Source of the DNA: Spodoptera frugiperda
Lineage: Eukaryota; Arthropoda; Insecta; Lepidoptera; Noctuidae
DNA length: 64,000 nt
Direction: 5' to 3'
Assembly (NCBI RefSeq): GCF_023101765.2
Contig: NC_064218.1
Coordinates: forward strand, 3,720,001 to 3,784,000
Below the pieces are notes generated by a model. It was not told the DNA's origin and did not search any database. It saw only the letters and a list, made by a program, of their open reading frames with translations. Below, one piece after another: positions 1 through 11,430 of the stretch. Made by a program: the position numbers and the translations under genes. How positions within the stretch are numbered: the first letter of the stretch is position 1; every line of letters begins with the position of its first letter.

Positions 1-2147
1 AGAGACATACTAAATTAATTATTGTGTTATCGGCTTTCTCACGTAATTATTTGGCAAGGAACGTCGAGTTTCGAGCCATGCTAGAGGCTCATTTTCATGA
101 GCAGCTTTCTGCGACAATCGTATCGCGCGTAGCAGCGCTGCAATCGCCGCGTCGTCGTGTGTCGCGGAATGCTAAGCCCTGGTCAATGTTGCATTTTAAA
201 CCCTAAATAGACTTCGATAGATATTGATACAGATAAAATAAACAGCTTGTGCATAATAAATAATCCTATCAATTTTACTAATGGCATTAGTAGATATTAA
301 TACGTATAATAGCCAGCCAATCAGAGTGAGCCATAATCGATGTGTAGTATAATTGATGATAGCACTTCCATTTGTTTGCGGGCTATAATTAATTGATGTC
401 CAATCCGCTCTTAAAAGGTTTCATGTTAAATGCTTGTATGGAAAGTTTACATATTATTATGTACCATTTGTTTTTATATATGTCTATGTTTACATTTTTT
501 ATACCTAATACGTAAATGTTATACGTATACGTAAATGTTGTACGCATCGCACGCACCGCACGCAACGGATTTTAGTTTGTCTTGTATAGAAACTCATACA
601 ACTGCGTCCACTGATCCGCATCGTACGCACTGCATCATCAGCAATGCCTACATGCGATGCGTGCTGATGACGCCATAGGGAATGCGTACGATGGGGACCT
701 GTGGACGCTTACCTTAAATGTGATATAGTTCTCAATTAATATGTGCTCCTTTGTTATCAAAGAGTATTTTCCATTAACAAACAGTTACTTTAACAAGTTA
801 TTTTACAAAACTGTTTCATGTCACTGTTTACCACAAACAAGTATCCTATTGGATTACTGATAACCTCATTACTGTCGACAATGGCGTGATGAGTCAGTAT
901 TTTATTTTATTATCGTGTTGTAGTTTAGCTATTAGTCATTTTACTCTATTTGTTACCTACATGACCTTTACATATTCTGTTTGATAGGGATCTCTTATCA
1001 TTGACATCACTAGTTCTGTGTATGACTTCAGTTGAAACTAGTATGTATAAAACATATATACATAACCACACTCCCATGGGGGTAGGCTGAGACAAGGGAA
1101 CGATAATTACTACGATTCTTCCATACCTCTTTCGCTTCAAAAACATATGGAATTGAAATGCAAAAATATAGTTTTGGTTGAATGGCGTGATCCATGTTCT
1201 TTAGTGTTCCTAAGTTTTTAGGCTTTCGGAATTCTTAGCATAGAGTCTGGGATTGTAACGTTGTTTTGGCTATAGTATCTCCCCATGGAACAATGGAACT
1301 GACTGCGTAACTAGCACAATAAAATCGGTAGGTAGGAGGAACAAGGCAAATCGTTTCATCCATTTTATGTAACCAACTGATGAGGTATCTCCTAACCTTT
1401 ATACCATACCCGACTCTGACATCATTATTGTTAAACTCGGCGACGTAAAACGGGCAACGGGTAAATATCGAGTCGTCTATAAAAATGGACATTTAGTTCC
1501 CCTCATCATGACGTCTGTGGTGGCGTGGTGACGTCACGCTCCCATGTTCCCGTAACAAGCGGTTCTGATGGCGCAACTTGGGTTGGATGGGCTTTATGAT
1601 GTCATTCAGCATTGTATAAAGGTGGATATTTCTTCCATATTGTAGTATGTTTTTATGTTGTGTATTTTCGAAAAGGTGTTCTGTCTTCTCAATTTATCGA
1701 GGGTTTAGTTCTAGTTTTGGCAGCGGCTTTGATTGTTTTACTGAATGTGTCCAATTTGTTGTTAATCTAGGTTGTGGTCTACCTGTATGCCAAAGCTCCA
1801 AATCTAACGTTGAATATAATAAGTTGTATGATTTGATTATGAGAGTCTGGGAAAGAATTCAACATCATCGTCAGTCATGCCGAACAAAGAAGTCCCCTTA
1901 GAGTTATCACATCTATATTAGCTTTGGTTTTATCTGAATATTGAATATCTAGTTTCTTGTCTGTCATCCAGTTCTTGGTGTATATTTATTGTAATTTATA
2001 ATCCATTTCTGATTCGATATTGATTATATTATAGGTTCAAATTAACGACGAAAGGTCTAGATTCGAATATTAATGAACTCTATAGGTACTATTATTTCTA
2101 ACTTAGTAATTACACATTACTAGTTACCACAGAAGTTCAAGGCAATA
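1..2147. other. Non-coding left flank of the ISL2EU element
   Basis: I see no exon that I can support. Bases about 40-140 look like a diverged, inverted copy of Rep-F (shared 'gtttcgag' and 'atgagcagc' blocks). Bases about 500-714 hold a degenerate small inverted-repeat element listed separately. A short GC-rich patch near 1,500-1,560 contains a TGACGTCA palindrome that is also seen near 9,515. The open frames in this stretch lack splice context and recognisable similarity. Confidence 0.6.
500..714. repeat. Degenerate TTA-type MITE copy
   Basis: The right end reads 'gtggacgcttacct' followed by TAA. It matches the right end of the better preserved copies at 30,383-30,529 and 36,393-36,645. 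The interior shares the 'gcatcgtacgca' and 'tacatgcgatgcgtgctgatgacg' style blocks. The left terminus is not preserved, so the left boundary is approximate. Confidence 0.5.
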
Positions 2148-2158
2148 GGGAATATGCA
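2148..2158 (+). repeat. Left terminal inverted repeat of the ISL2EU element
   Basis: GGGAATATGCA pairs exactly with the complement of 6,449-6,459. Extending outward by AATA gives 15 paired bases (2,144-2,158 with 6,449-6,463). The exact element edge therefore depends on whether TA is read as target or element. Confidence 0.8.
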
Positions 2159-2318
2159 GACAATTTTTTTATTTTTTAAATTCAATTTTCACTTCATTTT
2201 GATGTAAAAAAAAAATAAACCATAGCTGTAAGAGTAGTAATTACTTTTTTATAAAATTTTAAAAATAGTGGTTTAATTTGACGAGTTCAAACGCTCCTAT
2301 TTCTCGCGCGCTTGAGGC

Positions 2319-2336
2319 GTGACGTCATAGGGCACA
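2319..2336 (+). promoter_or_regulatory. Left subterminal inverted repeat with TGACGTCA, upstream of the transposase
   Basis: An 18-bp block, GTGACGTCATAGGGCACA, lies 58 bp before the transposase ATG. Its reverse complement lies at 6,273-6,290, upstream of the nuclease gene. The shared block holds the palindrome TGACGTCA. It could be a shared promoter element or a transposase binding site; the sequence does not decide. Confidence 0.6.
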
Positions 2337-2393
2337 CCTGTCATTGTATTGTTTACATTGAGAGTTTGATAGATAACAACACGCGTAATAATC

Positions 2394-4330
2394 ATGGAAG
2401 AAGAAAAAAAGCCATTTTATAGATATTGCATGGTACCAATGTGTCCTAACAATATAAAAAGTACACCAGATAAAGTTTTTTTTGCTGTTCCGAGAGATCC
2501 AAACATACGTAAACAATGGTGTGAGGTTATGCGAAGAGAATATAATGTATCTTCAATATCGCGTTTACATTGTTGTGAAGATCATTTTAATGTAAGTATT
2601 ATATTTGGCCAAATAACATCTTGTAGTGTTCTAGAAATCCATAGGTTACAGAACTTTATTTAAGTTCGTAACCTTATTTACGAATGTCATAACATGTTAG
2701 AAGATTCTTCATCTGAGCTATTTCTACTTATCCTAAGATGCTTCACCAAGTGTTGTGTTTATTTCAGATCAAAGAAGATACAGTAAATTATATTAAATAC
2801 AAGCTCATGAAGGAACAAGGCGAAAAAGTTAAATTATTCCTAAATAAAGGAGTTATGCCTCATAAATTTCAATGCCAAAAACGAAATGCTCCAGCACCAC
2901 AGGAGAGAATGTATGATTCTAAGAAGAAAAGATTATCACTAATAAATGAATCTCTCCCCGAACCTGAAGTCAACAGTGAAAATGTTTTAGAACGTGAAAC
3001 TTCACAAACAAGTTATTGTGATGCCGGACCAAGTACTTCCTATATTCAAGGCTGTGAAAATGATCCAGAGAGGCCTAGTACCTCTGTTATGGATGTGTCT
3101 GTAATAGAGCCCCGTACATCCCATGTTGAAGTCTCTACTAATACAGAAAACTTACTTAGTGACAAGTGTGTGCAAATAAATATGAGACCAAACTTCAGAA
3201 GTAAAAGTATTCAAGTTAATTTAACAACAAAGAAGACTAATGTAGCTTTATCTCCTGTTCCCCTTCCATCACAAAATATTGGAACTTCACCAATAAAACC
3301 TGCAACAGCTGCGGTAAAAAGAAAATTATTTCCTACTAAGTCGGATACAACATCTATTTCGTCCATTTCTTCACAGATATCTCATGATTATGAACCCTGT
3401 AGCTCATCTGACTTAAGTTATTGTGTGCAAGATGAATCAGCAGATTCAGATGATGAAAAACATTTTAAAAATGTAATGCGCAGTAGTATGTTAAGTGCCA
3501 TAGATAGAGAACCCAAAATGTTACTAGGATTACCTAAACAGTCATATCATTTAATAAAACTATTAAGTGAAAACATTCCACTTCCAACTGTAGACATATT
3601 AATAACTCTTAAGAAATTGAAATTAAATGAATCATTTGGCATACTTGCTTTACATTTTGGCTACTCACAGAGCACTATCAGTAGAATATTCAATAAAAGT
3701 TTACCTTTAATCGCATCAAAAATGAAAGACTTGATTGTGTGGCCAACACCAACTGAGGTATATAAAAATTTACCTATATCATTCAGAGCGAGGTATTCAA
3801 ATGTTATATCTATTATTGATTGCTTTGAAATCCAGATTGAAAAACCTTCCGATCCAGTCCACCAATCACTTACTTGGTCACAGTACAAAAAATGTAATAC
3901 ATTAAAGTATTTAATTTCATGTACACCAGATGGGTTGATTAATTTTATATCCGATGGATATGGTGGAAGAGCTACAGATGTCATGATAGTGCAAGACTGT
4001 GGCTACTTAGACTGTTTACCTCCAAAAAAAGCAGTTATGGCTGACAGAGGGTTCAAAGACTTATCACATTTACTGGGAGCCAGAGACTGTACTCTCGTCC
4101 GGCCACCTTCTGTTTCACAATCCAACCCAAGCACCAAAGATGAAGTAAAGCAGTCAAAACGAATAGCAGCTTTGAGAATTCATGTTGAACGTGTAATAAA
4201 TAGATTAAGAGAGTTTCATATGTTACTGCCTCATGCTTGTGTAGACTATAATTTAATACCTGTCATTGATGATGCAATAACATTGGCATGTGGTTTGGTA
4301 AATATTCAGGATGTTTTAATAAAAAAATGA
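2394..4330 (+). CDS. THAP-domain DDE transposase of the ISL2EU element
   Basis: Two exons, 2,394-2,591 and 2,768-4,330, join at a GTAAGT donor and a TTTCAG acceptor in phase 0 and give 586 aa. Residues 1 to about 100 are a THAP zinc finger: C12, C17, then CEDHF with C61 and H64, and a PHKF form of the closing AVPTIF box at 97-100. A polar, Ser/Thr-rich linker follows (about 105-300). A helix-turn-helix lies near 350-380 (text 'FGYSQSTISRIF'). The catalytic core is of the HARBI/DDE_4 type: D417 in 'IIDCFE', D492 in 'ADRGF', E540 in 'HVERVINRL'. Such proteins bind the element ends and catalyse excision and insertion in the nucleus. All three acidic residues are present and no stop interrupts the spliced frame, so the enzyme may be active. 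The AUG was chosen because the THAP domain begins directly after it. Confidence 0.9.
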
Positions 4331-4350
4331 ATTAAGAATGCATTAATTGT

Positions 4351-4356
4351 TTTATT
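4351..4356 (-). promoter_or_regulatory. Candidate poly(A) signal of the YqaJ gene
   Basis: AATAAA on the minus strand lies 26 bp past the nuclease stop codon, inside the 51-bp gap between the two convergent genes of the element. Its position is right for a compact 3' end. Confidence 0.5.
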
Positions 4357-4381
4357 TCAGATAAAGTAAAAGTACATGTTT

Positions 4382-6099
4382 TTAAAATTTACCTATTTTT
4401 GGGAAAATGGCTTGATGCCAAAACAGTGTGCATTTTTCTATTATCGTTTCACACAGTTGTTTTTTATATTCCACCTCTATTATATTAACTTTCTTAGAGG
4501 TTTCAAAATTGTTATCAGCAACACAAAAAAGACCCTTACTTTTATTTCCAAAATGCATCTGAAGTTGTAGTTGTGCCATATATTTTGGAGCCACTTCACT
4601 ATTGCTGTCAATATAACGGCTCAACGCTTTTTCTGATGATGGGCATTTAATTTCTATGCTGTACATAGTACTTTCCCCATCTGGAGAAGCCCCCATTATA
4701 GGATGAGCCGCATTTAATTTTAAGCCACACTTATTTATTTTTATTTGTTTAATTTTCTCTACTTCTTTTAATACTTGACTTTCTAAAAATCGCCCCCTTT
4801 TCATAGCTTCTGTATCCTTCAGTTTGGTTGCTCCCAATATGTTCTCCGTTAAGGAACCATCCAGAACTTTACAATGTGCAGCCTCATATGCCTTAGAAGC
4901 TGTGATTCTTCCATATCTTAGTTCATGCCATAATGGACAGTCATTTTGATCTTTAGTTATCAATTCGGCTTGTTCGCATGCTTCTGTACTCATCACCAGT
5001 TTGCAATATTCAAGAAACTCAACAGGGTTTGCAGTCTTGCTTGCAAGAATTAAATGGTGGATCGACAGTCTCTCTGCATTGTTTGGAGATTGATAAAATT
5101 TCATCAGATGATTATTTGTATCACCAACACTCACACAATTATTTTTTACCACTGTTAAAAAATTGCCAGTGCTTGAGGAATTTGATGCGGGATTCACTTT
5201 AGGTGCTTTGCAAATATCTTTTGCTTTAATAAACTTCAAGCTAGTACCAACTGAAGAAAGCTTGGATTTTTTCCAATAACACTCAATGCTTGTACTTGGA
5301 GGATCTTCACTACGTCGGTGAAGCCATGCTAAAAATGCAATAGCATGTTTACATCCTCCTAAAACAAAAGAATAAAATTATTTTTCTTACACAATAATAT
5401 CACTCTGGTAGTAATGGTTAACCTAATGCTGCTATAAGTTCTTGACTTCATAATAATTTGACAATCTTTATGGTTACACATGACCTATGACTGTCAAGAG
5501 TTTTACTTAGATAACAAGTATATCATCAGCCACAAACACAAAGTAAGTAAAAGAGATTGTACCTAAGTGTGCTGCGCAATCCAGACATTCCACAGAAATT
5601 ACAGTTTCTTCAGCTTCATCACATACAGCTTGTACTGCGTATGACTTCTGACGAACATTGTGCTCTGGTGTGATGCGAGCTTTCACTACACATAAGTTCC
5701 CCTCTCGTTTAATTTGTACATATCCTACAGCTGAATCGCCGTATGATTCTCGTTGAGATCTGTAATAAACAATAATCTAGGTTTACTTACTTACCTACTC
5801 TCATAAAAACATGCGATTGATCGTATAATCTAATTCATACGTGTTTTAATAAAGTATAATGAATGTAAACAACATTTGAGGTTATATTTAGGGAAATAAT
5901 GAAATAAGTGCACGTATGCATAAAAACAGATTTACTAGCTTAAAAATGCCATGTTTGACAATAATTACCTTGCAGCTTTTACTCCTTTAACCTCAGCAGA
6001 TGTAAAATCTGGGTTTGACGCAAAATATGTGGTCATCATAAATGCATCTATTTTTGGAAGATTATCCGACTGTGCTTTCACAAAACCGTTGTCCGTCAT
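4382..6099 (-). CDS. YqaJ-type nuclease of the ISL2EU element
   Basis: Three exons on the minus strand, 6,099-5,969, 5,759-5,563 and 5,358-4,382, splice at GT/AG sites with matching phases and give 434 aa. Exon 1 carries the ATG. The junctions restore continuous motifs: 'GVKAA' runs into 'RSQRESYGDSAVGY', and 'DCAAHLG' runs into 'GCKHAIAFLAWL', a SWIM-like Cys/His cluster. The C-terminal half is the YqaJ/lambda-exonuclease-like nuclease fold of the PD-(D/E)xK group, with D336 in 'SPDG' and E345-x-K347 in 'IEIKCP'. A conserved-looking 'RYGRITASKAYE' lies before it. In ISL2EU elements this protein accompanies the transposase; its exact role in transposition is unknown to me. The gene converges on the transposase gene. 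Confidence 0.88.
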
Positions 6100-6272
6100 T
6101 GCTATTGATGACGCTTAATATTTCTTGATATTTATATTTTAGAAAACTAAGCTAGTATAGCAATACAACCAATTTCTCTCAAAGTTCTCAAACACAAGCT
6201 GTACCTCTACCATGAGTTGACACTTTGACAGACAGTTGAGTTGGTACACGTGACTGACTGACAGGACGATAA

Positions 6273-6290
6273 TGTGCCCTATGACGTCAC
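6273..6290 (-). promoter_or_regulatory. Right subterminal inverted repeat with TGACGTCA, upstream of the YqaJ gene
   Basis: This is the mirror copy of 2,319-2,336. It lies about 175 bp upstream of the nuclease start codon at 6,099. Conservation of 18 bp in inverted orientation, separated from the terminal repeats, suggests a functional subterminal site. Confidence 0.6.
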
Positions 6291-6448
6291 GAGGCGTTTT
6301 ACAAATTTGAATTACGCGCGTAAATTTTTCACTTTTTGATTTATGTTTTAAATAATTAAATGCATATTAAATCAGGAAATAACGAATTGAGTGTAATACT
6401 ACGACCTTAAAAGCTTAGGGAAAAAAAATCAGGCCATTTTATTTTTTA

Positions 6449-6459
6449 TGCATATTCCC
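6449..6459 (-). repeat. Right terminal inverted repeat of the ISL2EU element
   Basis: TGCATATTCCC is the exact reverse complement of 2,148-2,158. It is followed by TA at 6,460-6,461, matching TA at 2,146-2,147. Confidence 0.8.
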
Positions 6460-7384
6460 TATTATCAGCGAAATTGAATTAAACATTCATACGAATTTTG
6501 ATTCGAGTAATTAATTTACAATGTTAGCTCGTTAACGGAGGGAGCTTACAATGTCCAATATATGCTTGTTATAATAAAAAGTATTTCATGAAATTACTGC
6601 TAATGACACGGTTGGCATTGCGATACAACGCCATATGCTGTCTCTCACATTTTATAGTGCTACTACAGTCTAGAATGTCCTTTCTAGAAGTTTACTGATC
6701 AATAGAAAATGTAAAAGAAACTGTCATATTGCTACGAAGAAATCGACAAAGGCTTAAGTCGATTTCATTGGAAAAAACAAGCGTTAAACGCCAATCCAAT
6801 TACAACTGTATACACTTGTGATAAGAATGCAAATTATTTGTTCTTACCTAACAACTTGTTATCACTTGTTTGCCATAAAATACGAAAACAATACGAAAAT
6901 GTATGGTGTTGGCTGTTTCGTTTTCATAATACTGATATTTTGTGAGGTAGCTACGTCACGTTTCCATTGATGTGCTAATTTTCTTGGAATATCTTGAAAC
7001 AAAGCACTATTGTGGCTACTGAGTGCTACTGAGTGGTTTACATTTCCACATCTGTTGATGTTTAGTGGCCTTCGGTAATGATATGATCTTAAGTGATTAG
7101 TCAAATGCAAGTGCGTCTGTCGAGCAACCAGTCTTGTGATAGATTTCCACAAAGGCTTTTGATCAAACGTACTAAGCGGTTGCAAGGATTCTGGAAGTGT
7201 GTATAACTATAGCTAGCTAATGACGTGTTAGGTACTTTAAATCGGAATTATAATATAATTGGCGTAAACTGAATGTCACATTTGATAAATACATGGCGTA
7301 TGGTACACTTCTGCTCTTCGGGGAATTAAAATAATGTAATTCGGATGACTCATAACTCATAATGAGTGATAAGCTCAGGTCTTT

Positions 7385-7560
7385 AGCTATTTATGGAAAA
7401 ACTAGCTTCTGCCAACGGCTTTGCCGGCGTTCCGAAAAGTATGATATGTGTTATTTTAGACCATAATCTACTCCTGTACCAATTCCGATTCCTTCAGCCA
7501 TTTTCATGTGATTGAGTAACAAACATACACACAAATACAAACTTTTGCATTTATAATACC
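7385..7560 (+). repeat. Dispersed LINE-tail-like repeat (R7)
   Basis: It begins near 'aaaactagcttctgcc' and ends in 'cttttgcatttataata', with 'gattgagtaacaaacatac' in between. This is the layout of a very common lepidopteran repeat. A related fragment lies at 56,640-56,795. Confidence 0.5.
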
Positions 7561-8069
7561 TATTTGTAAGATGACTAATTCTGGTAATAGGAACATGTTT
7601 TGTTATCATTAATGTGTGATAGTCTTTTAGTTAACGTCTGGCCTGTCCAATGTTATCCGTCTGACCGGAATTTTTTACATAGTTACGTGTACATATTGAG
7701 TAGTTTTGTAGCCGTTTAAAATATAATATGTATATCATGTACGTATTACGTTGTTCTTGTTAAGAAAATCGTTTGAAAAGGTAATTTCATTTTAAAGAAA
7801 ACACCGTGAAACGTTAATACTGGCGCAGACGAAATATATGTTATGTCTAACAACGTTTGTTTGTTTGTATTGAATACGTAATGTTCGAGAACAAAGAAAC
7901 GATGGAATGAATGAAAAATACTATTTCAATTTCTTCAAAACAAACCTTGTAATTGGAATGTCGTGTTTGTGTTGGTTTTAAACGTTTTCTCTACTTGGTC
8001 ATGTAGATGGAGGTTATCTATGAGAAATCATCAAAATAATCTTACTGGGTAATAACTTTTTTATGGTAT

Positions 8070-8342
8070 AAGCCGGTAAATGAGCAGACAGATCACCTGA
8101 AGGTAAGCAATCGCCGCCGCCCATGGACACCCGAAACACCAGAGGCGTTATAAGTGCGTTGCCGGCCTTTTGGAGGTTAGGAATTTAAGGGTTGTTGGGG
8201 AATCGGGGATTGGGAAGATTGGGGAGGTAATTGGGCCTCCGGTAACCTCACTCATACAATGCAAGCGTTGTTTCACGTCCGTTTTCTGTGACACCATGTT
8301 ATCATTTCGGTGCATTCATGCCAAAGCATGACTCTTCTCTCT
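8070..8342 (+). repeat. Rep-A copy
   Basis: It shares an ordered series of blocks with copies at 37.8, 39.3, 54.5 and 59.9 kb: 'gagcagacagatcacctga', 'cccatggacacccgaaac', 'ggaatttaagggttgttgg', 'taacctcactcatacaa' and a 3' end near 'gccaaagcatgactct'. It is non-coding and of unknown class, probably a non-autonomous element. Confidence 0.7.
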
Positions 8343-10399
8343 AAATAGTTAATCACAAAGGGTGTATATGATTTGTTCCTAACTTCTTCAGATTTCTTAA
8401 GACCTGTCATGTAAAAATAAATAAAATAGATGCTCTCGTCGCGTGCTAATGTGATCGTTAAATAAAATCGTTACGCTTGTAAAATTGATCTGAATCACGG
8501 AGTGTCAAGCAAATAGTGCTGGCGTTTGAAGTCCACGAATTAAATCGTTAGTACCGTGAAATATGACCACCAATGTCGCAAGTGATGAAATTAAACAAAA
8601 CATTATAATTTAAAGACTTTGTAAAGAAATACCATAAATTGTTTCGTTCGCAAAAGATGTGTTTGCATTCCTTCAGCTGTTTATTTCACATAATATTAGA
8701 AATGATAAGTTGTTTATACAGCGAAGCTATCCCGTTAGCTGTTACCTTAAGACAACTGCAGCTAATTCCAATAATATTTTATTTTCAAATTAATACAAAT
8801 GTGTAAATTATAGTAGCAGTTGTATGTATTAACAGTAGCTACGGGTTATTAAAATATCTATTTGAAAATATGTGTGGGTTCACATGACCTCCACCGGACC
8901 TGTGATTATAGACCACTTTCTATGATTTAATATTTCCAATATGAAGGTGAGAAGTTTAATACACTGTATGATTTATTACTTAACACTAAATTCCAGGATA
9001 CTTTTTATTACTTTAAAAGGAAACTTCAACTTTACTGCAACTGATAAGTGATATTGTCTTTAAAAACTTTGTTTGACCTATGCCAAGAAGTTACTTGATC
9101 GTTTTGAAAATAAGCTCGTAATTTCAGAAATAGACTGACTGCGATACCTGTCCCTTGTCTGGTCCTTTGATTAGCTTAAAGCATGAGTTACTTTTGATTT
9201 TCCTAATCAATCGATTAAAGCATTAACTCCCGAAAGAAATCTGTTGAAAGCAAATCCTCCGCTCACCAGTGACCTACGTGGCGATTAACGTGTTAAGGAT
9301 TTCCTAACTAAACTTTTCTTCTTAGTAATTGTAACAACATTTAAGAAATGAACATAAACCTTTATGCGTATAGTGCAATTTTTCTACGTAGGTACTCAAA
9401 CATTACCCATTATTGCCGGAATCGTGTCTGAAAATAGATGCTTGCGGTCATAAGTCGACAAGGGGATCTATTTACGTTGTTTCTATGGGGACTGGGGACT
9501 AGGGAGTGGCGTGGTGACGTCACCGTGACCTCGCCGGCCCAGGGTGCGCCGCCACCCTTCAGCGGGAATCCCAAACATCCCGCATTTCACGTATGTTAAG
9601 CCCGAATGTTATTTAATTTATTGTATTACCGAAATATCACGCGATCAAATGCGTTACTCAAATTACCTTAATTGACCCAGGTCGCTGCTTTATTTCAAAT
9701 AAATTGGCCTGTAAAGAGTGAATAATTACCCGGGAGTTTAATAACTTAATAATTTTGTAATAATTGTTTGAAATCTCTATCCATTATACTAAAATGATAG
9801 TTTTAATTTTATGAAATGTCCTCAAGCGTCTTCGCCGTTATCGTTAGTTATCTATGCACTGTAAACGTTATCATTTACATATTTCAGTACCTTTGTTCTT
9901 TACAGTAAATACACATTTCAATGTGCAAATAAATATAAAGATTAACTTCAGAAATTGCTGGGTTTTACATCAATTAGGTACTTTTGTCTGTATATTTGTG
10001 ACGTCATTGTGTAGTGCAATAATGTATTATTAGATGAGCCGATAATAAGATATGCATGCAAGTATGTATATATATCTGTTTATAATGTCTACGATAATAA
10101 ACCCTATAAAGTAAATGGCACAATATAATGGATCATCCAGGCCATAGTCCATCAAATTGCCTTTCACTGTCGTACACCAATTCGGGTCAGTAAAGGTACC
10201 TATTGTTCTTATTTGGGCTAGTAAACCACCTGCTAAGTGCTGAAGATATGTAGGTACTTCCTTCTTATGCGAGGTCAAAGTGACCTATGGATACCATACC
10301 TTGAGGTTATTATTTAATCTTACAGAGTCTATGTTCGCTTCTAAGTCAATTTGGTTAACAGTGCATTATGAAGAAGCTAGCAAGTCTACCCTGCTCTAG

Positions 10400-10565
10400 G
10401 CTATCAAGAACTGATCCGGAGCTGCGGACTACCTAGCGGGTTTACCGAGCAACTCAAAAAGCAGGAGTAGGTACGTGGTGGTTTATAGTCAGTAAGAGTC
10501 TTACACGCCTTCTCGCCTCGACTAATGATGGAGGCTCAAATAAAGCCTATCTAGAAAAAGAAGAA
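10400..10565 (+). repeat. R1-tail fragment (LINE 3' UTR)
   Basis: It carries 'ggagctgcggactacctagc', 'aaaagcaggagtagg' and 'agtcagtaagagtcttaca', matching the 3' UTR of the R1-type LINE at 22,092-22,866. It is 5'-truncated, as is usual for LINE copies. Confidence 0.65.
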
Positions 10566-10684
10566 TTGTGAAGGTCTATCTGATGGCAAGGTCGTATAAG
10601 CAGTAACTTTAAAGTGTTTAAATAGGATTACGATTAGAAACCAATTAAAAAGTCAGTTACTGTAAAGGTCGGCACCAAATATGT

Positions 10685-10920
10685 ACTACAAAGTATTTAA
10701 TCTACTACGAAAGATACTACTTCATTAAAAAATGACACATATGCTTTAGGATATAAAGTAAATATTGCAATAAATGAAGTGTAAAAGGAGTCATCTAACA
10801 GGAGTACTACGGAGTATTTAATCAACTGCGAAAGGTATTTCATTAAAAAATGACACATATGTTCTAGGATATAAAGTAAATATTGCCCTAAATGAAGTGT
10901 CAAGGGAGTCACCTAACAGG
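10685..10920. repeat. Imperfect tandem duplication, two units of about 113 bp
   Basis: Blocks 'gtatttaatc', 'ttcattaaaaaatgacacat' and 'aggatataaagtaaatattg' occur in the same order from about 10,692 and again from about 10,813. The small differences suggest an old local duplication. No coding sense is apparent. Confidence 0.6.
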
Positions 10921-11214
10921 TGGTGTGTTGTGCCCGACGTGGCCATCTCCGAAAATGGTTGTTTGAAAGCTTTGCCTCGTAAAGATAAAATATGTTGTCT
11001 GTTTATTCTGTCGTTGGGGATTTCGAGGGTAAATCCTAAGTGTGCTCAACGTAACGAGATTTTCAGAATACATTTTGTTGTACAATGCATTTACTTTGGA
11101 AATTATATTTATGTAAAAGATATTGGGTTTTAAATATCGTGGAAGTATTAGGTTTTACTCTGAATTTGAGCAATCGAAACAATGTAACCATTAATTGTAT
11201 TGTGAATCTGATTG

Positions 11215-11430
11215 AAAAAGAGTAACCGTATAGAGTAAAAGTATGGAGTTTCTTGCTCGTTCTTCTCCATAGCAATTTACACCTTGGAACGAGCAAATAG
11301 CTTCACTAGAGGACTGACCGACAGACAGACATTTTTAACATTATTATATTTGCTTTGACGTTCAAAAGTGCCTTCCTGGTCTATTTGAAACAAATAATTT
11401 TGACTTTGACTTTGAATTAAGGGACTTCAG
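11215..11430 (-). repeat. R9 repeat copy
   Basis: It shares 'agtttcttgctcgttctt', 'gaacgagca' and a 'ttgactttgactttga' end with the copies at 12,985-13,150 and 58,350-58,610, here in the opposite orientation. Confidence 0.55.

Larger units (their letters stand above)
2148..6459. mobile_element. ISL2EU-like DNA transposon, apparently complete
   Basis: The 4,312-bp unit is bounded by the 11-bp inverted repeats GGGAATATGCA (2,148-2,158) and TGCATATTCCC (6,449-6,459). The match extends to 15 bp if the flanking AATA/TATT is included. TA on each side fits a 2-bp target duplication. Inside are two convergent genes: a THAP plus DDE transposase (2,394-4,330, +) and a YqaJ-type nuclease (6,099-4,382, -), with 51 bp between their stop codons. 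Known family facts, from recall: ISL2EU elements pair a transposase with a YqaJ-like nuclease and make a 2-bp duplication, unlike the 3-bp TWA of PIF/Harbinger. Both reading frames are open when spliced, so the copy looks young. Alternative: a THAP-bearing Harbinger relative. Confidence 0.8.

Noticed and set aside
1647..1901. 84-codon open frame rich in Cys and Ser
   Set aside because: No recognisable family, codon pattern or splice context. It is compatible with chance in a repeat-rich flank.
3661..3984. Minus-strand open frame across the ISL2EU transposase
   Set aside because: It is the antisense shadow of the DDE domain, with no similarity or splice support.
2148..6459. Assignment of the left transposon to classic PIF/Harbinger
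   Set aside because: The YqaJ partner gene, THAP domain and 2-bp TA flank fit ISL2EU better than the 3-bp TWA and Myb-like partner of Harbinger.
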